Positions 1-5,903 of a stretch of 6,859 nucleotides of DNA are shown here, piece after piece; within the stretch, counting starts at the first letter, position 1, and the number at the start of each line of letters is the position of its first letter. The notes under the pieces were generated by a model, which had not been told where the DNA came from, searched no databases, and worked only from the letters and a program-made list of their open reading frames with translations. This DNA is from Patulibacter sp. (GTDB lineage Bacteria; Actinomycetota; Thermoleophilia; Solirubrobacterales; Solirubrobacteraceae). The position numbers were made by a program, and so were the translations under genes. The stretch spans positions 1 to 6,859 of the forward strand of contig JALRCL010000338.1 in assembly GCA_023268575.1 (NCBI GenBank), written 5' to 3'.

Positions 1-105
1 CGCCGCGCGCTGGCCGCCGGCACGCTGCGCGACGCCCGGCGCGACGCCGAGGCCGCCGCCGCCCGCGAGCTCGTCCGGCCGGCGGGGGAGCGCCGGGTTG
101 CCTGA
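1..105 (+). CDS. 3' end of an unidentified protein (partial)
   Basis: An open frame enters from the left edge and ends at TGA 103-105, giving the last 34 residues of a protein. The tail is rich in Ala, Arg and Glu and looks helical (LRDARRDAEAAAARELV). There is too little to assign a family. Its stop lies inside the start of the downstream glycosyltransferase gene (8-bp overlap), so it is probably the preceding gene of the same operon and may belong to the same glycan-related pathway. That link is inferred from context only. Confidence 0.6.
   Translation, partial: RRALAAGTLRDARRDAEAAAARELVRPAGERRVA
84..90 (+). promoter_or_regulatory. Shine-Dalgarno site for the TTG start at 98
   Basis: GGGGGAG ends 7 nt before TTG 98, an ideal spacing. 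It supports this rare TTG start, which has no competing ATG or GTG close by in frame. The site lies inside the coding end of the upstream gene, consistent with coupled translation. Confidence 0.55.
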
Positions 106-1303
106 GGCGGCCTCGCTGACGGACCGCCGCGCACGGCGGTCCGTCGGGTCCGTCGCCGTCGCGGAGGGCTCCGGACCGCTCCCGTTCGTCGGCGAGGCAG
201 GGCCGCAGCCCACGCGGCGCCACGGCCGCCGGCTGCGGATCGTCGACGTGACCCTCTGGTACGGCGAGCGCTCCGGGGGGATCAAGAGCTACCTCGACGC
301 GAAGCGCCGCCACGCGGCCGTCACCGGCGCGTTCGAGCACCACGTCATCGTGCCCGGGGAGCAGGACGGCCGCCACGACGGGATGCACCGGATCCGGGGC
401 GTGCGCGTGACGCGCAACGACTACCGGCTGCCGCCGGGCGGCCGGGGGCTCTGCCGCACGATCGCCGCGCTGCGGCCGGACGTCGTGCTGCTGCACGACC
501 CGTTCTGGACGCCGCGGCAGGCGGTCGCCGCCGCGCACGACTCCGGGGCCCTCGTGGTGGCGGTGCACCACGGGTCCGCGGCGCTGGACGCGGCCGGGAT
601 GCCCGGTCCCGACCGGCTCTGGACCCCGGTCTTCCGCGCCTGGATCCGGCACGCCTACCGGCCGGTGGACGCGGTGATGTCGGTCGTCGACCCGCGGCCC
701 GACAGCGGGCGGGGCGCCGACCTGCCGCTGCGGCTCGGGCTCGATCCGGCCTTCCGGCCGCGGTCGGAGGCCGTCCGCGGCGACGAGGTCCTGTACGTCG
801 GCCGGCTCTCGCGCTCCAAGGGGGTGGGCGACCTGCTCGACGCGGCCGTCGGCGCGGACTGGCGCCTGCGGCTCGTCGGCGACGGCCCGTGGCGCACCGC
901 GCTGCCGTCGGAGATCGCGGCACGCGGGCTCGCTGACCGCGTGACGCTCGAGCCCTACGTCGACGACCGCGCGGCCGTCGCGGCGCGCTACGCCCGGGCG
1001 GCGTGCGTCGTCATGCCGGGTCCGAACGAGACCTTCGGGCTCGTCGGGCTCGAGGCGGCGGCGACCGGGGCGCCCGTGGTCTGCTGCGCGGGCGCGCCGT
1101 CGGCGGCGCGGATCGGGTCGCTGGCGCACCGGTTCCCCGCGGGGGACGTCGCGGCGCTGCGCAGGGCGGTCGACGCCGCCCGTGCCCACGGCGGCGATCC
1201 GGCCCTCGGCCGGCGGATCGCGTGGCGCCACGGCTGGACGACCCTCTTCCACGAGGAGCTCGTGGACCTCGTCGCGCTGCTCGAGCGGAGCGTCGGGGCG
1301 TGA
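98..1303 (+). CDS. GT-B glycosyltransferase, GT4-type
   Basis: A 401-aa protein expected to transfer a sugar from a nucleotide-sugar donor to an unknown acceptor in the cytoplasm or at the inner membrane face. After about 45 Arg/Gly/Pro-rich residues, the N-terminal Rossmann half starts at RRLRIVDVTLWYGERSGGIKSYL, with the Gly-Gly donor/acceptor loop near residue 60. VVLLHDPFWTP follows in the same half. The C-terminal half starts at LYVGRLSRSKG (from about residue 232), then LRLVGDGPW and RVTLEPYVDD. The diagnostic EX7E motif is ETFGLVGLE (E311 and E319), which in this clan contacts the donor sugar-nucleotide. Length is normal for the family. The TTG start is backed by a good ribosome site and by overlap with the previous stop. 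It overlaps the next gene by 4 bp (GTGA). The GGIKSYLDAK type resembles lipid-linked mannosyl- and glucosyltransferases, but the substrate cannot be assigned. Confidence 0.88.
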   Translation: MPEAASLTDRRARRSVGSVAVAEGSGPLPFVGEAGPQPTRRHGRRLRIVDVTLWYGERSGGIKSYLDAKRRHAAVTGAFEHHVIVPGEQDGRHDGMHRIRGVRVTRNDYRLPPGGRGLCRTIAALRPDVVLLHDPFWTPRQAVAAAHDSGALVVAVHHGSAALDAAGMPGPDRLWTPVFRAWIRHAYRPVDAVMSVVDPRPDSGRGADLPLRLGLDPAFRPRSEAVRGDEVLYVGRLSRSKGVGDLLDAAVGADWRLRLVGDGPWRTALPSEIAARGLADRVTLEPYVDDRAAVAARYARAACVVMPGPNETFGLVGLEAAATGAPVVCCAGAPSAARIGSLAHRFPAGDVAALRRAVDAARAHGGDPALGRRIAWRHGWTTLFHEELVDLVALLERSVGA

Positions 1304-2127
1304 GCCTCCTCGTCGGGCTCGACGGCACGGCGGGCGGGCGGGCGCCCCGTGGCGCGTGGCCGGCCAGGCAGACCGGCGCGCGCCGGGCGGGGTCGGGCGA
1401 ACCGCGGCATCGCGAGCCGCAGCTGCTCGCCGTCTCGATCCACGAGGTCGAGCCCGCCACCTGGGAGCGCTGCGCGTTGCTGCGCGAGTGGCTCGCCGAC
1501 CACGGCGTCCGGCGGGTGGCGCTGCTCGTCGTGCCGGCTCCGGACCTCCACCCGTTCGATCGCCGCAGCCCGTCGCTGCGCGACTGGCTCGCGGACCGCC
1601 TCGCGGACGGCGACGAGATCGTCCAGCAGGGGTTCTGCCCGAGTCGCGGCCGATGGCCGGGCGAGGGCCGGCGGCGCGCTGCTCCGCGTACCGGTCACGC
1701 GCGGCCCGGGGAGTTCGACGGGCTCGACGCCGAGGAGACCGCGAGGGCGCTCGACGCGGGCCGGCGGATCCTCCGGGCGGCGGGCCTGGCGCCCGCGGGC
1801 TTCGTGCCACGGGGCTTCGCGTACACGCCGCCGCTGCACGCCGCGCTGCGCGAGCGCTTCGGTTGGTGGGCGACGTCGGGGGCGATCCATGCCCCGGCCG
1901 GTGCCCCGCTGCACGCGCCGGCGCTCGCCCTCGCAGGCACCGACCCGGTGGCGCGGGCGGCGGGCCCGCTGCGCCGCCGGGTCCTCGCCGGGCGCGCGTC
2001 GCTGTTGCGGATCGAGCTGCACCCGCGGGACCTCGACCACCCGCGGCGCGTCGCGGCGGCGGAGGCCCTGCTGCGGCGCCACGCGGGGCGACCGGCGGTC
2101 ACCGGCGGCGAGCTCGTCGGGGCATGA
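1300..2127 (+). CDS. Divergent DUF2334/polysaccharide-deacetylase-like protein
   Basis: A 275-aa protein. GTG 1300 is chosen because it overlaps the glycosyltransferase stop (GTGA) and the frame shows no better start; the first 40 residues are low-complexity and probably unstructured. The fold is recognised from DUF2334-type landmarks: LLAVSIHEVEP (S46-P52), RRVALLVVPAPDLHP, LRDWLADRLADGDEIVQQGFCP (D105-P114), EFDGLDAEETARAL, LAPAGFVPRGFAYTPPLHAAL and IELHPRDLDHP (238-248). This superfamily normally binds a metal through an Asp and an HxxxH-like pair and deacylates sugars. Here the SIHDV aspartate is Glu49 and the HG..H pair reads Q110-G-F-C-P114, while H241 and H247 near the end remain. It may be inactive, have changed chemistry, or bind glycan. 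Its place between a glycosyltransferase and a glycosidase implies a role in the same glycan pathway (inference). Confidence 0.72.
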   Translation: MSLLVGLDGTAGGRAPRGAWPARQTGARRAGSGEPRHREPQLLAVSIHEVEPATWERCALLREWLADHGVRRVALLVVPAPDLHPFDRRSPSLRDWLADRLADGDEIVQQGFCPSRGRWPGEGRRRAAPRTGHARPGEFDGLDAEETARALDAGRRILRAAGLAPAGFVPRGFAYTPPLHAALRERFGWWATSGAIHAPAGAPLHAPALALAGTDPVARAAGPLRRRVLAGRASLLRIELHPRDLDHPRRVAAAEALLRRHAGRPAVTGGELVGA

Positions 2128-3455
2128 CGGACGGTTCGCGAACCGTCGACCGGCTCGCGCGCGAGGCCCTCGCCGCGAACTGGCGCAGCGGCGTGCGCGA
2201 CGGCGTGCCCTACGGCTACACCTGCCCGGCGACGCCGCGCTACCGCCACCAGTGGCACTGGGACAGCTGCTTCACCGCGATCGCGTGGTCGCGCTTCGAC
2301 GCCGACCGGGCGCGCGAGGAGCTGCGCACCGTGCTGCGCAGCGGCGATCCGCGGATCGCGCCCGCCGTCCCGGCGGGCAGCCGCCGCGGCACCGGCTTCT
2401 CGGGCTTCCTGCCGCACACGACCTTCTGGGACCAGCCGGCGGGGTGGCGCCGCGCCCCGTTCTACGCCACGCGCGAGCGCTGGGGCGGACGGGCGACGGC
2501 GTCGATCGGCCCGCCGCTGCTGCCGATGGCGTGGGAGCGCGTGGCGACCGCGACCGGCGACGCGGCCTTCGCCGTCGAGGCGCTCGAGCCCCTGGCGGCG
2601 CACCTCGACTGGCTCGCGCGTCACCGCGACCTCGCGGGCGACGGACTGCTGACGATCCTCCTGCCCGACGAGTCCGGGCTCGACGACAGCCCGCAGTACG
2701 ACCGGCCGTTCCGGGGGCTCGTCCACGACGGCCCGGGCTACTTCCGCCTCGTCGAGCGCGTGCGACGCGCGGGCTACGACGCGCACCGCCTCGCCGACCG
2801 GCATCCGCACCACGTCGCCGACGTGTGGACGACGACCGCCTACGCCCTGTCGCTGCACGCGATGGCGCGGCTCAGCGGCGACCGGACGTGGGCGACGCTG
2901 GCGGCGCGCAGCGAGCGGGCCCTCGTGGAGCGCTGCTGGGACGAGTCGGCCGGCCTCTTCCGCGACCTCGCCGGTCCGGGTCGCCGCCCGGTGCCGGTCG
3001 CGACGTGGTCGAGCCTCGCGCCGCTCGTCCTGCCGGGAGTGCCCGAGCCGCTCCGCCGACGGGTCGTCGAGGAGCAGCTCCTGGACCGCCGCCGCTTCCG
3101 CGCCGCCGTGGGGATCCCGTCGGTGTCGCAGGCCGAGCCGTCCTACCGCCCCGCGTTCGACCGCTGGCGCACCTGGCGCGGTCCGTCGTGGGTCAACGTC
3201 TCGTGGCTCCTCCTGCCGTCGGTGGCGGCGCTCGGCTACGCGGAGGAGGCGCGCGCGATCGCCGCCTCGCTCGTCGCCGCGGTCGCCCGCGAGGGCCTGC
3301 GGGAGTACTACGACCCGCGCGACGGCCGCGGCTACGCGGCCCGCGGCTTCGGCTGGTCGGCGCTCGCGTGCGACCTCGCCGACGGCGCCGAGGGTCGCTG
3401 GCCGGTACCGGTCGGCGGCGACGATGCCCGGCGCTCGCCCCTCAGCGCCGCTTGA
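2124..3455 (+). CDS. GH63-like glycoside hydrolase (mannosylglycerate/glucosylglycerate hydrolase type)
   Basis: A 443-aa protein of the (alpha/alpha)6-barrel glycosidase clan that includes GH63 and bacterial mannosyl-/glucosylglycerate hydrolases. Landmarks are HQWHWDSCF (residues 42-50, D47), ESGLDDSPQYD (E183-D193), a central WRGPSWVNVSWLL (W351 onward) and REYYDPRDGRGYAARGFGWSAL (E394 onward). In characterised GH63-type enzymes the Asp of the SGxDxSP region and the Glu of the EYYDP region serve as acid and base; both are present, so activity is likely. No signal peptide is visible, so it should act in the cytoplasm. ATG 2124 overlaps the previous stop (ATGA), and this start gives the normal length for the bacterial family; upstream sequence in this frame belongs to the preceding gene. 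A substrate such as a glucosylglycerate-like osmolyte or a small glycan is plausible, but the exact one is unknown. The 3' end overlaps the convergent DUF47 gene by 14 bp. Confidence 0.85.
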   Translation: MTDGSRTVDRLAREALAANWRSGVRDGVPYGYTCPATPRYRHQWHWDSCFTAIAWSRFDADRAREELRTVLRSGDPRIAPAVPAGSRRGTGFSGFLPHTTFWDQPAGWRRAPFYATRERWGGRATASIGPPLLPMAWERVATATGDAAFAVEALEPLAAHLDWLARHRDLAGDGLLTILLPDESGLDDSPQYDRPFRGLVHDGPGYFRLVERVRRAGYDAHRLADRHPHHVADVWTTTAYALSLHAMARLSGDRTWATLAARSERALVERCWDESAGLFRDLAGPGRRPVPVATWSSLAPLVLPGVPEPLRRRVVEEQLLDRRRFRAAVGIPSVSQAEPSYRPAFDRWRTWRGPSWVNVSWLLLPSVAALGYAEEARAIAASLVAAVAREGLREYYDPRDGRGYAARGFGWSALACDLADGAEGRWPVPVGGDDARRSPLSAA

Positions 3456-4083
3456 GGGTGATCCCCTCGAGGTGGTGCGCGACGGTCTCGCAGGCGTCGA
3501 TCGTGTCCTCGAGCGCGCCGTAGAGGTCCTTCCACCGGATGACGAACAGCGGGTCGACGCCGAGCTCGAACAGCGAGCCGATCGCGTCGCGGCTGATCCG
3601 GTCGCCGTCGTTCTCGAGCCGGTGGATCTCGACGAGGTACGGCGCGAGGTCGCCGTCGCGCCGCAGGGCGGCGAGGGCGAGGGCCAGCTGCTCGCCGCAG
3701 CCGACGAGGATCTCGGCGAGCTGCTGGGCCTGCTCCGTGGTCGCCTCGACGCGGTACACGGCGAGCATGTCGGCGACCGCCTCGGCGTCGTCGATCACGT
3801 CGTCGAGGGCCGTCGCCAGCCGGAACCCGTCGTCGACCTCGAACGGGCGGTCCGGCCCGCCGGCGTTGCGTCGCTCGCTCAGCCGGTGGATGAGGTCGTG
3901 GGCGATCCGGTCGCCCTCCCGCTCGCAGTCGACCATCGCCTGCGTGCGCTCGCCGGCGCCCTCGGGGTAGTCGCGGACGAGGTCCCGCAGGAGCAGGGTG
4001 GCGCGCTGGATCGCGCGGCCGTACTCCTCGAGGAGGTCGAAGAGGGCGCCGTCGCCGGTGCTCGCGCGGAGGAACTGGACCAT
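3442..4083 (-). CDS. DUF47 / PhoU-like protein (Pit-accessory type)
   Basis: A 213-aa all-helical cytoplasmic protein of the DUF47 (TIGR00153-like) family, related to PhoU and commonly encoded beside low-affinity Pit phosphate transporters. It is a two-fold repeat of a three-helix bundle. Each half carries an acidic ExxxD metal-cluster motif: EREGDRI (E54, D58) and ENDGDRI (E157, D161). Further acidic patches are LDDVIDDAE (93-101) and LEDTIDACE (191-199), the latter following WKDLYGA (184-190), a DUF47 hallmark. Length and N-terminus (FLRAST..LFDLLEEYGRAI) fit the family, so ATG 4083 is right even though the only GGAG sits just 2 nt upstream. No pit gene is next to it; it faces the winged-helix/pst genes across 129 bp. 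It probably tunes phosphate uptake or Pho signalling (inference from family and context). Confidence 0.88.
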   Translation of the reverse strand: MVQFLRASTGDGALFDLLEEYGRAIQRATLLLRDLVRDYPEGAGERTQAMVDCEREGDRIAHDLIHRLSERRNAGGPDRPFEVDDGFRLATALDDVIDDAEAVADMLAVYRVEATTEQAQQLAEILVGCGEQLALALAALRRDGDLAPYLVEIHRLENDGDRISRDAIGSLFELGVDPLFVIRWKDLYGALEDTIDACETVAHHLEGITLKRR

Positions 4084-4094
4084 CGCTCCGCGCG

Positions 4095-4100
4095 ACGCTA
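4095..4100 (-). promoter_or_regulatory. Possible -10 element for the DUF47 gene
   Basis: On the minus strand this reads TAGCGT, matching the actinobacterial TANNNT -10 pattern, and it lies 11 nt before ATG 4083. That would give a leader of only a few nucleotides, in line with the poor ribosome site. No convincing -35 is visible about 17 bp further upstream, so the call is weak. Confidence 0.25.
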
Positions 4101-4138
4101 CCCCGCCCGTCGCGTCGCGCCCAGGGCGTCGGGTCCGG

Positions 4139-4182
4139 TTTCACGCGCGGTTCACAGGTGGTTCACCGACCGGTAACCCGTC
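4139..4182 (+). promoter_or_regulatory. PHO box upstream of the winged-helix gene: four 11-bp direct repeat units
   Basis: Four consecutive 11-mers: TTTCACGCGCG, GTTCACAGGTG, GTTCACCGACC, GGTAACCCGTC. The TTCAC cores start at 4140, 4151 and 4162, exactly one helical turn apart, and the fourth unit has GTAAC at 4173 in the same phase. This matches the actinobacterial PHO-box direct repeat bound by PhoP/RegX3-type regulators. The array ends 30 nt before ATG 4213 and is oriented the same way as the pstS box, so it should drive the winged-helix gene. It also lies 55 bp from the divergent DUF47 start and could influence it. Confidence 0.82.
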
Positions 4183-4212
4183 CCGGCGCGGGTGCCCGGA
4201 CACTCCTGACCG

Positions 4213-4572
4213 ATGACGACGGCCACTCGTGCGACCCACGTGCCCGAGGCGTCCGACGACCAGCCGCTCCGCGTGGCGCACGTCGAGATCCGCCCCCGGG
4301 AGGGCATGGCGATCGTGGGGGACCGCGCGGTGGCGCTGTCCGTCCGCGAGTTCTCGCTCCTCACCGCCCTGGCGCGGCGCGCGGGGCACGTGATCGCCCG
4401 CGAGGAGCTCTTCTCGACCGTCTGGGGCGGCTCGCTGCGGCGCGGCGACCGCTCGATCGACGTCTACGTCCACAAGCTGCGGCAGAAGCTCGAAGCCGCC
4501 TCGCCGGGCTGGACGTTCATCCACACCCACGTCGGCTTCGGGTACCGCTTCGCGCCCGAGCCGGCGGTCTGA
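4213..4572 (+). CDS. Stand-alone OmpR/PhoB-type winged-helix DNA-binding protein (no receiver domain)
   Basis: A 119-aa protein consisting of an 18-residue flexible N-terminus and one Trans_reg_C domain. Features: LSVREFSLLTALARRAGHVIAREELFSTVWG (42-72, the LTxxEfxLL..Lar..G.vvxReeL...vWG signature), a recognition helix RSIDVYVHKLRQKLE (80-94) and the wing FIHTHVGFGYRF (102-113). The usual ~120-residue phospho-receiver is absent. An in-frame TGA at 4207-4209 rules out an upstream extension, and the 129-bp gap to the divergent gene cannot hold one. Relative to PhoB, position 85 is Tyr where His is typical, while R80 and R90 are kept. No clear ribosome site is seen; a short leader or leaderless transcript is possible. 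With a PHO box before it and another before the next gene pstS, it is likely a Pho-regulon DNA-binding protein, perhaps an auto-regulatory modulator (inference). Confidence 0.87.
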   Translation: MTTATRATHVPEASDDQPLRVAHVEIRPREGMAIVGDRAVALSVREFSLLTALARRAGHVIAREELFSTVWGGSLRRGDRSIDVYVHKLRQKLEAASPGWTFIHTHVGFGYRFAPEPAV

Positions 4573-4608
4573 GCGGCCCGTTCGGCAATGCGCGCCGGGA
4601 CCCTCCAA

Positions 4609-4624
4609 GCCCGTGTCCACGGGC
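4609..4624 (+). repeat. Inverted repeat between the winged-helix gene and the pstS PHO box
   Basis: GCCCGTG and CACGGGC form a perfect 7-bp inverted repeat with a 2-nt centre, 37 bp after the winged-helix stop and 13 bp before the PHO box. No T-run follows. It could be a weak transcription-end hairpin (about 6 bp with a 4-nt loop) or a dimer-type operator; the sequence does not decide. The rest of 4573-4748 holds only the PHO box and the pstS leader. Confidence 0.35.
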
Positions 4625-4637
4625 GGTTCCGGGGGTC

Positions 4638-4681
4638 GTTCACAGCGCTTTCACATCGAGTCCACACCCGAGTAACAGGAT
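4638..4681 (+). promoter_or_regulatory. PHO box upstream of pstS: four 11-bp direct repeat units
   Basis: Four consecutive 11-mers: GTTCACAGCGC, TTTCACATCGA, GTCCACACCCG, AGTAACAGGAT. Cores TTCAC (4639), TTCAC (4650), TCCAC (4661) and GTAAC (4672) keep a strict 11-bp phase, the same order and spacing as the array at 4139-4182. This is the expected PhoP/PhoB-family operator of a phosphate-starvation-induced pst operon. It ends 67 nt before the GTG start of pstS. No clear -35 hexamer is needed or visible, as is usual where the regulator recruits polymerase. Confidence 0.87.
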
Positions 4682-4737
4682 GGTGGTCAGGCACTGACAC
4701 GCTGGCCGCCGTTCACGAACCCTCGAACGAGAACACC

Positions 4738-4743
4738 AAGGAG
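4738..4743 (+). promoter_or_regulatory. Shine-Dalgarno site of pstS
   Basis: AAGGAG lies 5 nt before GTG 4749. It is the strongest ribosome site in the window, fits the high expression expected of a binding protein, and fixes the GTG start that gives a proper lipoprotein signal peptide. Confidence 0.75.
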
Positions 4744-4748
4744 ACAGC

Positions 4749-5882
4749 GTGCGCATTCGTACGTTCACCGCGATCGGCGCCTCTGCCGTCCTCGCCCTGG
4801 GAGTCGCCGCGTGCGGCTCCGACGACGACTCCAACGACTCGGCGTCGACCGGCGCCGGCGGCGCGTCCACGACGGCGTCCGCCGACCTGAGCTTCTCGGG
4901 CTCGGTCAACGCCGGAGGCTCGACCTTCGCCAAGCCGGTCTACGACACGTGGGGCGCGAAGCTCAAGAGCAGCGGCCTGACGTTCAACTACGCCGGCACG
5001 GGCTCCGGCGCCGGCATCGCGGGCGTCACGGACGGCACGCTGGACTTCGGCGGGTCCGACTCGGCCATGGACGACGAGGAGCTCGCCGCCGCCGAGAAGG
5101 GCAAGGCCGGCGAGGTCGTCCACGTCCCCACGTTCTTCGGCGCCGTCGTGGCCGCCTACAACGTCAAGGGCGTCGAGACGGGCCTGAAGCTCGACGGCGA
5201 GACCCTCGCCGACATCTACCTCGGCAAGGTCAAGCGCTGGAACGACCCGGCGATCGCCGGGCAGAACGACGGCGTGCCGCTGCCGGACGAGCCGATCAAG
5301 GTCGTGCACCGCTCCGACGAGTCGGGCACCACGAAGGCGTTCCTGTCGTACCTCGGCGCGTACTCCAAGGAGTGGGAGGACGGCCCGGGCGTCGACAAGT
5401 CGGTCAAGTGGCCGACGGGCACCGGCGCGAAGGGCAACGACGGCGTCGCGGCCGCGGTCAAGCAGACCGAGGGCGGCATCGGCTACGTCGAGCAGGCGTA
5501 CGCGCTGCAGAACGACTTCAGCTACGCGAGCCTGAAGAACTCGGCCGGCAACTACGTCGAGCCGACGCTCGAGTCGGTCTCCGCCGCCGGTGACGGCGTC
5601 GAGGTCCCCGCCGACCTGCGCTTCGCGATCGGCAACGCGCCGGGCGACCAGACGTACCCCGACGCGTCGGCGACGTTCGTGATCGTCCCGAAGGACCTCT
5701 GCAAGGCCGGCAAGAGCGAGGCCGTCGCCAAGGACGTGAAGAACTTCCTCACGTACGGCCTGACGGACGGCCAGGAGGAGGCCAAGCAGCTCGCCTACGC
5801 GCCGCTGCCCGCCAGCGTCCTCGCCAAGTCGAAGGCCGCCGTCGACTCCCTCGAGTGCAACGGAGCGCCGATCGCGGGCTGA
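4749..5882 (+). CDS. pstS: PstS, periplasmic/surface phosphate-binding lipoprotein of the Pst ABC transporter
   Basis: A 377-aa extracytoplasmic protein that captures inorganic phosphate with high affinity and hands it to the PstC-PstA permease. It begins with a lipoprotein signal: RIR, a hydrophobic stretch and the lipobox VAAC, with Cys22 to be lipidated, followed by a Ser/Asp/Thr/Gly-rich linker to about residue 48. The phosphate-binding segments are all present: NAGGSTFAKP (54-63), YAGTGSGAGI (81-90), FGGSDSAM (100-107) and HRSDESGTT (187-195), whose Ser, Asp and Thr residues bind the anion in the family. GIGYVEQAYA later in the chain is also typical. The length is normal. It is preceded by a PHO box and a strong ribosome site and followed by a GC hairpin and pstC, so it is very likely induced by phosphate limitation as the first gene of a pst operon. 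Confidence 0.97.
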   Translation: MRIRTFTAIGASAVLALGVAACGSDDDSNDSASTGAGGASTTASADLSFSGSVNAGGSTFAKPVYDTWGAKLKSSGLTFNYAGTGSGAGIAGVTDGTLDFGGSDSAMDDEELAAAEKGKAGEVVHVPTFFGAVVAAYNVKGVETGLKLDGETLADIYLGKVKRWNDPAIAGQNDGVPLPDEPIKVVHRSDESGTTKAFLSYLGAYSKEWEDGPGVDKSVKWPTGTGAKGNDGVAAAVKQTEGGIGYVEQAYALQNDFSYASLKNSAGNYVEPTLESVSAAGDGVEVPADLRFAIGNAPGDQTYPDASATFVIVPKDLCKAGKSEAVAKDVKNFLTYGLTDGQEEAKQLAYAPLPASVLAKSKAAVDSLECNGAPIAG

Positions 5883-5903
5883 TCGCCCCGACGTGACGTC
5901 CTG

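Noticed and set aside
1003..1299. A possible N-terminal extension of the deacetylase-like protein
   Set aside because: It overlies the C-terminal half of the glycosyltransferase, including the EX7E motif, and is Arg-rich noise; GTG 1300 overlaps the glycosyltransferase stop.
1182..2123. A possible N-terminal extension of the GH63-like protein by 314 codons
   Set aside because: The extension is compositionally biased noise overlying the deacetylase-like gene; the family N-terminus begins just after ATG 2124, which overlaps the previous stop in a typical coupled arrangement.
3424..4176. A 250-codon plus-strand open frame opposite the DUF47 gene
   Set aside because: The minus strand carries the conserved DUF47 motifs; the plus-strand product has no recognisable domain and runs through the PHO box.
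4711..4768. Further TTCAC sequences at 4712 and 4764 as extra PHO-box units
   Set aside because: They are not in 11-bp phase with the array ending at 4681 or with each other, and the second lies inside the pstS signal-peptide codons.
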